A stretch of DNA of 37,072 nucleotides from an uncultured Eubacteriales bacterium (lineage in GTDB: Bacteria; Bacillota; Clostridia; Oscillospirales; Acutalibacteraceae): positions 1-37,072 of the forward strand of contig CAKUMQ010000023.1 of NCBI GenBank assembly GCA_934667845.1. Direction: 5' to 3'. The notes under the pieces are model-generated. The model was given only the letters and a program-made list of their open reading frames with translations. It did no database searches and was not told the DNA's origin. The position numbers were made by a program, and so were the translations under genes. Of this stretch, positions 22,121-30,666 are shown piece by piece. The first letter of the stretch is position 1, and each line of letters starts with the position of its first letter.

Positions 22121-23755
22121 ATGAAACCGACCATGCGCATCGGCGCGCTGCTGCTTTCCGTCCTGCTGCTGGCGGGCGCGGCTGCCGCCTGCACGCCGAA
22201 CGAGCCTGCCGAGAGCGGCGAGCCCTCGACTGCCGCGACGACGACGGCGGCTGCCGATCCGGCAAGCGACCCGCAGGAGCCGGAGTCGACCGATCCCGAC
22301 GCGACGGAGCCGGAGGCGACCGGCACGACGGCGGCCAATTCCGCAGAAAAGCCTGACAAGACCACGAAAGCGCCGGGCAAACAGACCACGGCGGCGACCA
22401 AGGGCACGACGAAGGTATACAGCCATCCGAAGCGGAACATCAAGGGCATGACGTTTACGATCGCCGCCCCGTGGGGCTCGATCACCCCGCCGGACAAGGC
22501 GGGAAAGAGCGAATACAGCGATCAGCTGATCGCCCATTTTGACGCGCTCCAGAAAAATACCGGCTGTAAGGTCGCGAAGGTCAAGACCGGTCCGTACAGT
22601 GAGTTCCAGAACAACTTCAATACCGCCTGCCTGAGCAACACGTTCTACGCCGACATCATCGAGGCGCAGATCTGGCAGATCCGCGCCTGGATGCGCCAGG
22701 GCTATCTTGCGAAGATGGATACGCTCGGCACGATCGACCTGAAATCCGACAAATATCTGCAGAGCAAGACAAATCTCGCCTATTATGACGGACACTACTA
22801 CGGCACGGACTTCACGTCATGGTACGGCCGCTATCTCAACTTCAACAACGGCGCGATGCTCGTCAACCTCGATCTGATGAAGGCGAACGGCATCGACATC
22901 TATAAGCTGATCGAAAACGGTCAGTGGACGCGCGAAAAATACCGCGAGATCGCGAAAAAGTTCACTTACAGCAAGGGCGGCAAGAAGATCGACCGCTGGG
23001 GCATCTGCGGCATCGGCTGGGGCAACATGCTGTGGTCGGCGGGACAGCGCGGCGCGAAATGGAACGGCAAGAAATATGTGTTCGGCATGAACAATACCGA
23101 AGCCATGGGCGCGATGCAGTACCTGCTCGACATAATATATAAGGATAAGAGTGTCAGTTGGGAGTGGGGGCTGTCCTCCACCTATTACGGCGTCACCGAC
23201 CTGTGGGCGAAGCAGAAGGTCGCGATGTATCCCATCGACATGGAGTGGCTCGGCTACGGCGACGAGGACGGCCCGTGGTTTACGGAGGTCGATTTCAACT
23301 ACGGCTTGGTCCCGATGCCGAATTTCTCCGCCGACAAGGCGCAGCCGAACTACAAGGGACAGTTCTTCGGCGAGATCCGCCTGTTCGCCATCCCGACAAC
23401 GGCAGCCAAGGGGGGGCACAGCCTCGCCGACGTCGGCTATTTCTTCGACCTGCTCACCGATCCGCTCGCGGGGACGAACAAGGACAGCTGGAAGGAATTT
23501 ATTAAGGAAAATATGTTCCAGGGCAATGACAAGTCCTTTGCCATGTATGAGCGGATGCTGAAAAACGCCGAATTCGACAACACGGTGGATATGGGGTCGC
23601 TGCAACTCATTCCGTGGCAGACGACGATGAACAAAATGTTCACGAAAAACGAGATGACTCCGGCGGAGGCGATCCAGACGGAGGCGGAGGCGTTCCAGAC
23701 CTATCTGGACGGCTATGTCAACAGCGATGCGAAGCTGCTGAAAAGCCGGAAATAA
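22121..23755 (+). CDS. Extracellular solute-binding lipoprotein, family 1 (sugar ABC transporter)
   Basis: Probable sugar- or oligosaccharide-binding subunit of an ABC importer, 544 residues, anchored by a lipid at Cys24 (lipobox AAAC). After the anchor comes a 70-80-residue low-complexity linker rich in Thr, Ala, Glu and Pro, with PAESGE and TTKGTTK elements. Similar linkers occur in the neighbouring surface protein and the GxGYxYP lipoprotein. The binding domain has many aromatic residues (WGICGIGWGNMLW, WEWGL, GPWF), fitting sugar stacking. AAAGGAGG lies before the ATG. It is separated from the genes on both sides by hairpins, so its dose may be set separately from the permeases. The ligand is unknown. 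Confidence 0.85.
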   Translation: MKPTMRIGALLLSVLLLAGAAAACTPNEPAESGEPSTAATTTAAADPASDPQEPESTDPDATEPEATGTTAANSAEKPDKTTKAPGKQTTAATKGTTKVYSHPKRNIKGMTFTIAAPWGSITPPDKAGKSEYSDQLIAHFDALQKNTGCKVAKVKTGPYSEFQNNFNTACLSNTFYADIIEAQIWQIRAWMRQGYLAKMDTLGTIDLKSDKYLQSKTNLAYYDGHYYGTDFTSWYGRYLNFNNGAMLVNLDLMKANGIDIYKLIENGQWTREKYREIAKKFTYSKGGKKIDRWGICGIGWGNMLWSAGQRGAKWNGKKYVFGMNNTEAMGAMQYLLDIIYKDKSVSWEWGLSSTYYGVTDLWAKQKVAMYPIDMEWLGYGDEDGPWFTEVDFNYGLVPMPNFSADKAQPNYKGQFFGEIRLFAIPTTAAKGGHSLADVGYFFDLLTDPLAGTNKDSWKEFIKENMFQGNDKSFAMYERMLKNAEFDNTVDMGSLQLIPWQTTMNKMFTKNEMTPAEAIQTEAEAFQTYLDGYVNSDAKLLKSRK

Positions 23756-23771
23756 GGACATAAGCGAAAAA

Positions 23772-23824
23772 GGAAACGCGGGGCGGCTGCTGCCGAAAAC
23801 AGACGGCGGAGCCGCCCCGTTTCC
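23772..23824 (+). other. Intercistronic GC-rich hairpin
   Basis: GGAAAC..GGGGCGGC (23772-23787) pairs with GCCGCCCCGTTTCC (23811-23824) with a two-base bulge. There is no T-run after it, so it is probably an mRNA stability element after the solute-binding protein gene. Confidence 0.6.
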
Positions 23825-23855
23825 GTTGAGATCAGGCGGGAGGAGAATGACGGCT

Positions 23856-26744
23856 ATGAAACGACGAGTGTGTGCCGGGTCGGCGGTGTTGCTGCTGCTG
23901 ATCGGGTCGCTTTGCCCCGGCATGGGCGCAGCCGCGGCGGAGGAACCCGTTTCCTCTGTGCAGGAGGCGGCGGACACCGGGAAAACGGCGCAGCCCCCCG
24001 CCTACCGGGACTACATACAGGGCTGCCCCGATCTGTACGGCAGCGAGAGCGTGACCGTGACGGCGGAGGATGCCGCCGAGACGGACGGCGTGAAACGCGA
24101 GAGCGGCTATGCGGGCTATGCCGATGAGGCGGGCAAGCCGCTTTCGGCGCTGCTGACCGCGCCGGAGGCGACGGCGACATGGCGGGTCAGCGTGCCCGCC
24201 GACGGGCGCTACCGGCTGACGGTCGCGTATTATCCCATGGAGGGCACGGGCAAGTCGGCGGAGCGCACGCTGCTGCTCGACGGGCAGGTGCCGTTTGCCG
24301 AGGCGGAATCCCTCTGCTTTGAGCGGACGTTTGGCGACGACGGGGAGAAGAGCGTGGACAAAAACGGCAACGAGTCCCGCCCGTCGCAGATCGAGACGCC
24401 GCGCTGGAGCGTAAAAACGCTGACCGACGCGGACGGCTTTATCGGGGAGGCGCTTTGCCTGTATCTGACAGCGGGGACGCATACGGTGAGCCTTGCCGGG
24501 CTGCGCGAGCCGGTGGCGTTCGGGCAGCTCACGCTGTCCCCCGCCGCCCCGGTCCCGACCTATGCCGAGGTGCGGGCTGCCGCCGCCTATCCGGATGCCG
24601 CCGGAACCGAGGCGGTCGCGGTCATTCCCGCCGAGACGGCGGGCGCGCGCTCCGACCCGACGCTGTATGCGACGTGGGACCGTTCCTCGCCGCTGACCGA
24701 GCCGATGGACTATCACGCCATCCGGCTCAACACCATCGGCGGCACGCAGTGGCGGCTGGCGGGACAGTGGATCGAGTGGACGTTTACGGTGCCGCAGGAC
24801 GGCTGCTACCGTATTGCCCTGCGGGCGCGGAAAAATCAGACGGCGGGCGTCGGCGCGAGCCGCTGCCTGACGATCGACGGCGAGCTGCCGTTTGCCGAGG
24901 CGGCGCAGATCACGGTGCCGTACAGCAGCCGGTGGCAGTCGGTCGTGCTGGGCGATAAGCAGGGCGATTGGCTGTTCCCGCTGTCGGCGGGGACGCATAC
25001 GCTGCGGCTGGCCGTGACGCTCGGCGAGCTGGGCGAGCTTGCGCAGCAGACCGACGCGCTGCTTGCCCGCCTTGAGCGGGTCTACCGCGAGATCCTCGTC
25101 ATCACCGGCACGTCGCCCGACACCTACCGCGACTATTACCTGGACAAGGAGATCCCGGATACGCTTACAGAGATGGCGGCGCTGTCCGGCGAGCTGACGG
25201 CGCTTTCGGCGGCGCTGACCGAAAAGACCGGCGGGCGCAGTGCGCAGAACAGCCTGCTCGACCGCCTTGCGCGCGAGACGGCGCAGATGAGCGAAAAGCC
25301 CGCCCGCGTGGCGCAGATGCTGTCCACGTTCAAGAGCGATCTGTCCTCGCTCGGCAGCTGGAGCCTCGGCATCCGCGAGCAGCCGCTCGAGCTGGACACC
25401 ATTGCCGTGCTGCCCGACCGGGCGGCTGCTCCGGCGGGCGACGCGGGATTTTTTGCCGGGCTGTGGCATGAGCTGCGCCTGTTTGCCGCGGCATTCACGG
25501 CGGATTACACCGGCGACGGCGGCGACGCAGACGAAAACGCCGTCGAGGTCTGGGTGACGGGCGGGCGTGAGCAGGCGCAGATCCAGCGCCAGATGACCGC
25601 GCGGGAATACAGCGCCAAGGGGCAGGGCGCGGTCAACATCCGGCTCGTGGCGTCGACGGCGCTGCTGCCGTCCGTGTTGAGCGGGCGCTGCGGCGATGTC
25701 GTGCTCGGAGTCGCCTCCGCCACCGTGATGGATCTGGCGGCGCGCGGCGCGCTGCTGCCGCTTGCCGGCCGGGTGGACGGGACGGCGCTTGCCGATTCGT
25801 TTTATGAGTCGGCGCTGCTGCCGCTGCGCTACGAGGGCACGCTGTATGCGCTGCCCGACAGCCAGAATTTCCCGGTCGTCTTTTACCGCACGGACATTTT
25901 CGAGGAGCTGGGCATCACCGTGCCGGACACATGGGAGGAGCTGTACGACGTCTTGTATGTGCTGGCGCAGAACCGCATGGATTTCGGTCTGCCCGCGACG
26001 ATGTCCTCCTATGCGGCGATTTTGTATCAGCAGGGCGGCGCGTTTTACAAGGACGGCGGGCGCCGCTCCTGCATGGGCGATACGGTGAACATCAACGCGT
26101 TCCGCACCTATGCCGACCTGTTCGTGCAGTACAGCCTGCCGCGCACCTACGATCTTGCCAACCGCTTCCGCAGCGGCGAAATGCCGCTTGCCGTCGCGAA
26201 TTACAGCACGACCTATAACCAGCTGACGGTGTTTGCCCCCGAGATCCGCGGGCGGTGGAGCTTTGCGCCGATGATCGGCACAAAGCGGGCGGACGGCACG
26301 GTAGACCGTACCGCCGTCAGCAGTGTGACCGGCGCGGTCATTCTGAAAACCGCCGCCGATTCCGACGCGTGCGTGCGCTTTGTGCAGTGGTGGACGGGCG
26401 CGGACGCACAGGCGCGCTATGCCCGCGAGCAGGAGAGCGTCATGGGTGCCGCCGCGCGCTATCCCGTGGCAAACCGCGCGGCGATGGAGCGTATCGACTG
26501 GGATACCGACCGCTTGGCGGTGCTGCAGGCGCAGTGGGCGCAGGTGCGGGGCATCCCGGAGGTGCCGGGCGGGTATTACACCTCCCGCTATGTGGATTTT
26601 GCGTATAAAGCCGTGGTGCTGCGGGCGAAGAATGCCCGCGAGGTGCTGGCGGATTACGCCGACGTGATCGACCGCGAGCTGCGCAGCAAGCGGGAGGAAT
26701 TCGGACTGGATACCGCAACGGACGGAAAGGAGGAGACGCCATGA
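23856..26744 (+). CDS. Fusion of two carbohydrate-binding-like modules with a family 1 solute-binding domain
   Basis: Large secreted protein, about 962 residues, probably the binding partner of the following permease pair. The signal peptide is MKRRVCAGSAVLLLLIGSL; no lipobox Cys is clear. Two related beta-sandwich modules follow, marked by LLLDGQVPFAEAE (near 139) and LTIDGELPFAEAA (near 337), each with a VP.DG.YR motif upstream. A helical linker covers about 400-550, then a solute-binding domain (about 560-945) with YALPDSQNFPVVFYRTDIF and VTGAVILK features. ATG 23847 is an alternative start; the GGGAGGAG site fits neither perfectly. The stop overlaps the permease start as ATGA. Proteins of this layout occur in Clostridia and Paenibacillus glycan loci. 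Confidence 0.85.
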   Translation: MKRRVCAGSAVLLLLIGSLCPGMGAAAAEEPVSSVQEAADTGKTAQPPAYRDYIQGCPDLYGSESVTVTAEDAAETDGVKRESGYAGYADEAGKPLSALLTAPEATATWRVSVPADGRYRLTVAYYPMEGTGKSAERTLLLDGQVPFAEAESLCFERTFGDDGEKSVDKNGNESRPSQIETPRWSVKTLTDADGFIGEALCLYLTAGTHTVSLAGLREPVAFGQLTLSPAAPVPTYAEVRAAAAYPDAAGTEAVAVIPAETAGARSDPTLYATWDRSSPLTEPMDYHAIRLNTIGGTQWRLAGQWIEWTFTVPQDGCYRIALRARKNQTAGVGASRCLTIDGELPFAEAAQITVPYSSRWQSVVLGDKQGDWLFPLSAGTHTLRLAVTLGELGELAQQTDALLARLERVYREILVITGTSPDTYRDYYLDKEIPDTLTEMAALSGELTALSAALTEKTGGRSAQNSLLDRLARETAQMSEKPARVAQMLSTFKSDLSSLGSWSLGIREQPLELDTIAVLPDRAAAPAGDAGFFAGLWHELRLFAAAFTADYTGDGGDADENAVEVWVTGGREQAQIQRQMTAREYSAKGQGAVNIRLVASTALLPSVLSGRCGDVVLGVASATVMDLAARGALLPLAGRVDGTALADSFYESALLPLRYEGTLYALPDSQNFPVVFYRTDIFEELGITVPDTWEELYDVLYVLAQNRMDFGLPATMSSYAAILYQQGGAFYKDGGRRSCMGDTVNINAFRTYADLFVQYSLPRTYDLANRFRSGEMPLAVANYSTTYNQLTVFAPEIRGRWSFAPMIGTKRADGTVDRTAVSSVTGAVILKTAADSDACVRFVQWWTGADAQARYAREQESVMGAAARYPVANRAAMERIDWDTDRLAVLQAQWAQVRGIPEVPGGYYTSRYVDFAYKAVVLRAKNAREVLADYADVIDRELRSKREEFGLDTATDGKEETP

Positions 26745-27637
26745 CGGAAAAACGGCGCCGCGGCTTAAAGCAGACGGCGGTCTCGTGGGGCTTTTGCCTG
26801 CCGTATATGAGCGTGTTTTTCGTGTTCACCGTGCTGCCGGTGCTCGCATCCATCCTGCTCAGCTTCACGAGCTTCAACCTGGTGTCCCCGCCGACCGTGG
26901 TGGGCATCCGCAACTATGTCCGCCTGTTTTTAGAGGACGATATCTTCAAGATCGCGCTGAAAAACACGCTGTTTTTCGCCCTGCTGACCGGGCCGGTCAG
27001 CTATGTGCTGTGCTTTGTGTTCGCGTGGCTGATCAACAGCTTAAACCGCCGCCTGCGCACGGCGCTGACCCTGTTTTACTACGCTCCCTCCATCGCGGGC
27101 AACATGGCGGCGATCTGGGCGCTGATCTTTTCCGGCGACGAATACGGGCTGTTGAACGGGCTGCTCATCCGGCTCGGCATCGTGACGTCGCCGGTGCAGT
27201 GGCTGACCGACTCGACCTATATCACCGGCGTCGTGATCGTCGTCATTCTGTGGTCGAGCCTCGGCACGAGCTTTCTGACCTTTATCGCCGGTCTGCAGAA
27301 CATCGACCGCACGCTTCTGGAGGCGGGGGCGATCGACGGCGTGCGCAACCGCTGGCAGGAGCTGTATTACATCATCCTGCCGGGCATGCGGCCGCAGCTG
27401 ATGTTCGGCGCGGTCATGAGCATCAGCGGCTCGTTCGGGGTCGGCGCGGTCATCACGTCGCTTGTCGGCTTCCCGAGCCCGGATTATATCGTCCACACGC
27501 TGGTGCACCATCTGGAGGATTACGGCGGCGCGCGGTATGAGATGGGCTATGCCTCTGCCATTGCGACGCTGCTGTTCCTTGTGATGATCCTGTCGAACAA
27601 GCTGGTCCAGCGGCTCATCGCGCGGGTCGGCAGCTGA
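26741..27637 (+). CDS. Sugar ABC transporter permease (MalF/UgpA type), first pair
   Basis: Membrane subunit of a carbohydrate importer, 298 residues, about six helices. The EAA loop LLEAGAIDGVRNRWQELYYI followed by ILPGMRP is the ATPase docking site. The start overlaps the upstream gene's stop (ATGA), and the partner permease begins 14 bases after its stop. It pairs with the following gene. No ATPase is encoded nearby, so a shared ATPase encoded elsewhere is likely. Confidence 0.92.
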   Translation: MTEKRRRGLKQTAVSWGFCLPYMSVFFVFTVLPVLASILLSFTSFNLVSPPTVVGIRNYVRLFLEDDIFKIALKNTLFFALLTGPVSYVLCFVFAWLINSLNRRLRTALTLFYYAPSIAGNMAAIWALIFSGDEYGLLNGLLIRLGIVTSPVQWLTDSTYITGVVIVVILWSSLGTSFLTFIAGLQNIDRTLLEAGAIDGVRNRWQELYYIILPGMRPQLMFGAVMSISGSFGVGAVITSLVGFPSPDYIVHTLVHHLEDYGGARYEMGYASAIATLLFLVMILSNKLVQRLIARVGS

Positions 27638-27651
27638 AAGGAGGGGAACCG

Positions 27652-28509
27652 ATGGCTTTACTCAAACAGGACTACCGGCACCGCCGGGCGGGAGACATCG
27701 TGATCTTCCTGTTTCTGCTGATCGGAGCGGCGTTTATGTGCCTGCCGCTCCTCTATGCCTTTTCCAACGCGCTCAAGCCGATGGAGGAGCTGTGGGAATT
27801 CCCGCCGCGGATCTTCGTCCGCCATCCGACCGGGAAAAACTTTGCCGATCTGATGACCGTGATGCAGGCGTCGCTGGTGCCGTTTTCGAAATACCTGTTC
27901 AACACGCTGTTTATTACCGTCGTCGGCACGGGCGGCCACCTGATCTTCGCGTCGATGTGCGCCTATGCGTTTACGAAACGGCAGTTTCGCGGGCGCGACC
28001 TGATGTTCACGCTGGTGGTGTTTTCGCTGATGTTCAACGGCACGGTCACGGCGATCCCGAACTTTATGGTCGTGACGTGGCTCGACCTGCTCGATACGCA
28101 GTGGGCGCTGATCATTCCGGCGTTCGGCTCGTCGCTCGGGCTGTATCTGATGAAGCAGTTTATGGAGCAGCTGCCCGACAGCCTTCTGGAGGCGGCGGAG
28201 ATGGACGGCGCGGGCGAATGGAGCAAGTTCTGGCATATCACGATGCCGAACGTCCGCTCGGCGTGGCTGACGCTGACCGTGTTTTCGGTGCAGGCGCTGT
28301 GGAACATCAGCTCCACGAACTTTATCTTCACCGAGGAATTGAAACCGCTCGGCGTGGCGTTTTCCCAGGCCGTGGCGTCCGGCTCGATCGCGCGGGCGGG
28401 CGTCGGCGCCGCCGTGGCGGTCGTGATGATGATCGTGCCGATTTTGGTGTTCATCATCACCCAGAGCCGCATTATCGAGACGATGACCGCATCCGGCATC
28501 AAGGAATAA
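27652..28509 (+). CDS. Sugar ABC transporter permease (MalG/UgpE type), first pair
   Basis: Second membrane subunit of the first carbohydrate importer, 285 residues. It has the long N-terminal periplasmic segment and the EAA loop LLEAAEMDGAGEWSKFWHIT followed by MPNVRS. GAAAGGAGGGG precedes the ATG. The downstream NHL-repeat gene begins 13 bases after the stop. Confidence 0.92.
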   Translation: MALLKQDYRHRRAGDIVIFLFLLIGAAFMCLPLLYAFSNALKPMEELWEFPPRIFVRHPTGKNFADLMTVMQASLVPFSKYLFNTLFITVVGTGGHLIFASMCAYAFTKRQFRGRDLMFTLVVFSLMFNGTVTAIPNFMVVTWLDLLDTQWALIIPAFGSSLGLYLMKQFMEQLPDSLLEAAEMDGAGEWSKFWHITMPNVRSAWLTLTVFSVQALWNISSTNFIFTEELKPLGVAFSQAVASGSIARAGVGAAVAVVMMIVPILVFIITQSRIIETMTASGIKE

Positions 28510-28522
28510 AGGAGGCGTCCGC

Positions 28523-30031
28523 ATGAACGGAATACAAAAAGCGCTGCGCGGATGCCTGCCGCTGCTGCTGGCGGCACTGCTGGCGGTGCAGGCGGCAGCG
28601 CTGCCCGCCGGACCGGCGGCAGAGGAGTGCTACAACTACACCTCAACCGGCGAGCCGGTCAGCGCCGTCGCCGCCTATACGCCGACGGTGTACATCTATA
28701 CCGAGGAGCTGTCGGGCGGCGGGCGCTTTGCCCCGTCCGACCTGTGCGTTGGCGGGGACGAGCTGTACCTTTTGGACGGCGATAACGGCAGGATCTATGT
28801 GCTGGACGCCGATTGCCGCGTGGCGCGGGTGTTAGACGGCGTGCGCGGCAGCCGCGTCACCGACACGCTTGCCCATCCGAAGGGGCTTTGCTTCCGGGAC
28901 GGGCTTTTGTATATCGCCGACACCGACAACCGGCGGATACTGGCGGTCGACCCGCAGACCGGCGGGGTGAAAAAGGAGATCGCCGACCCCGGCATACAGG
29001 TGCTCGGCGAGGAGGTGGAGTTTTTCCCCATCCGCCTGAGCGTCGATCGCTCGGGGCGGCTGTTCGTGGTATCGCGCAACGTCAACCGCGGTCTGGTGAT
29101 GCTCAGCGCCGACGGGACGTTCGGCGGCTTTATCGGCGCGCCGAAGGTCAAGGTGGATCTGAGCGTGTGGCTTGCCCGGCTGTTTGCCACCGAGGAGCAG
29201 CTCCGCCGTATGCAGGCGTTTGTGCCGACGGAGTATAACAGCGTCGATATGGACAGCGAGGGCTTTGTCTATGCGACCATCGGCTCGGTCAGCACCGCAA
29301 GCATTAAGGCGGCGATCAGCGCGCGGGACAACTCCGGCGAAAACGCCCCGATCCGGCGGCTCAACGCCAAGGGCGAGGATATCCTGACCCGAAACGGCTT
29401 TTTCCCGCCGGTCGGCGATCTGCAGTTTACGACGGCGGAAGGCTGCTCGACGATCGCGGATGTGGCGGTGCGCGGCGGCGGGGTGTATACGCTGCTCGAC
29501 AGCCGCCGCGGACGGCTGTTCACCTATGACCGGGGCGGCGCGCTTCTGTATATCCTCGGCGGCACGGGCGACCGCATCGGCTGCTTTACCTCCCCCTGCG
29601 CGGTCGCCTGGTGGAACGGGCGGCTTGCCGTCGCGGACGGCGCGGGGGCGCTGACGCTGTTTGACGTGACCGATCACGGCCGCGTCGTCGATGCGGCGGT
29701 GGCGGCGGACGAGGCGGGCGACTACGCCGCGAGCGACAAATACTGGGACATGGCGCTGGACACGGACGCCAATCTCTACACCGCCTATACCGGCCGCGGC
29801 AAGGCGGAGTACCGCAAGGGCAACTACAAAGCCGCCATGGAGCTCTACCGCGCCGTCGGCGAGACGACGTATTATTCGCAAGCCAAGGAGGCGTTTCGGC
29901 AGCAGTGGCTGCGGGATCATGCGTTGCCGGTCGGCATCGTCGGTGTGCTGGCGGTCGGCGCGCTGATCTACGTCTGGTTTTTCCGGCGGAAAAAGCCGGC
30001 AAAGCCGAAAAAGGGGGGCTCGGAAAAATGA
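28523..30031 (+). CDS. NHL-repeat/TPR protein with C-terminal membrane anchor
   Basis: A 502-residue exported protein of unknown role. A signal peptide (LPLLLAALLAVQAAALPAG) is followed by a beta-propeller-like region with NHL-type repeats such as PKGLCFRDGLLYIADTDNRR and later IADVAVRGGGVYTLLDSRRG. Around residues 395-470 is a TPR-like helical segment (YRKGNYKAAMELYRAVGETT). It ends with one membrane helix (GIVGVLAVGALIYVWFF) and a basic tail inside the cell. It should face outward beside the transporter. AAAGGAGGCG precedes the ATG, and the stop overlaps the Yip1 gene as ATGA. A partner or sensor role is inferred from context only. Confidence 0.82.
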   Translation: MNGIQKALRGCLPLLLAALLAVQAAALPAGPAAEECYNYTSTGEPVSAVAAYTPTVYIYTEELSGGGRFAPSDLCVGGDELYLLDGDNGRIYVLDADCRVARVLDGVRGSRVTDTLAHPKGLCFRDGLLYIADTDNRRILAVDPQTGGVKKEIADPGIQVLGEEVEFFPIRLSVDRSGRLFVVSRNVNRGLVMLSADGTFGGFIGAPKVKVDLSVWLARLFATEEQLRRMQAFVPTEYNSVDMDSEGFVYATIGSVSTASIKAAISARDNSGENAPIRRLNAKGEDILTRNGFFPPVGDLQFTTAEGCSTIADVAVRGGGVYTLLDSRRGRLFTYDRGGALLYILGGTGDRIGCFTSPCAVAWWNGRLAVADGAGALTLFDVTDHGRVVDAAVAADEAGDYAASDKYWDMALDTDANLYTAYTGRGKAEYRKGNYKAAMELYRAVGETTYYSQAKEAFRQQWLRDHALPVGIVGVLAVGALIYVWFFRRKKPAKPKKGGSEK

Positions 30032-30657
30032 CGATACGGAAATGGCAGCTCCCCTATGTGGGCTATGTGCTCGGGCACCCGTTCGACGGGTTTTATGACT
30101 TAAAGCACGAAAAGCGCGGCAGCGGCGTGACGGCGGCGCTGCTCTATGTGCTGCTCGGCCTGTCGGCGCTGTGCCGCGGGCGGTATACGGAATACCTGTT
30201 TGACCCGTCGGGCGGCAAGGAAAACGCGCTGTGGCAGCTGGTGATCGCCGTGGGGCCGTATGTGCTGTGGTGTGTCGCGAACTGGTGCTTTACCTCGCTG
30301 ATGGACGGCGAGGGCGGGCTTGCGGATATGCTGCTCGCCACCGGCTATGCGCTGACGCCGCAGATCATCGCGAATTTTCTGGTGACGGGGCTGAGCTGGA
30401 TACTCGTGTCGGAGGAGGCGAGCATTCTGTCCGCCGTCTCCGCCATCGGGACGATCTGGACGGTCAGCTGGGTGTTTTTCGCCATGATGATCACCCAGCA
30501 GTATTCGCTCGGCAAGAGCGCGGTGACGGCGGTGCTGACCCTGATCGGCATGGCGCTGATCCTGTTTGTACTGCTGCTGCTGTTTTATCTGGTGCAGCAA
30601 CTGTGGACGTTTGCGGGCGATCTGGCGGCGGAGATCGATCTCCGCCTGACGGTATAG
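30028..30657 (+). CDS. Yip1-family polytopic membrane protein
   Basis: A 209-residue membrane protein with about five hydrophobic helices, starting MTIRKWQLPYVGYVLGHPFD, where HPFDGFYDLKHE is typical of bacterial Yip1-domain proteins. The start is fixed by an ATGA overlap with the NHL-repeat gene, so the two are made together. The next gene follows 9 bases after the stop, with TAGGAGG as both stop and ribosome binding site. No molecular function is known for bacterial Yip1 proteins; here it is probably a membrane partner of the NHL protein. Confidence 0.82.
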   Translation: MTIRKWQLPYVGYVLGHPFDGFYDLKHEKRGSGVTAALLYVLLGLSALCRGRYTEYLFDPSGGKENALWQLVIAVGPYVLWCVANWCFTSLMDGEGGLADMLLATGYALTPQIIANFLVTGLSWILVSEEASILSAVSAIGTIWTVSWVFFAMMITQQYSLGKSAVTAVLTLIGMALILFVLLLLFYLVQQLWTFAGDLAAEIDLRLTV

Positions 30658-30666
30658 GAGGCGGCT

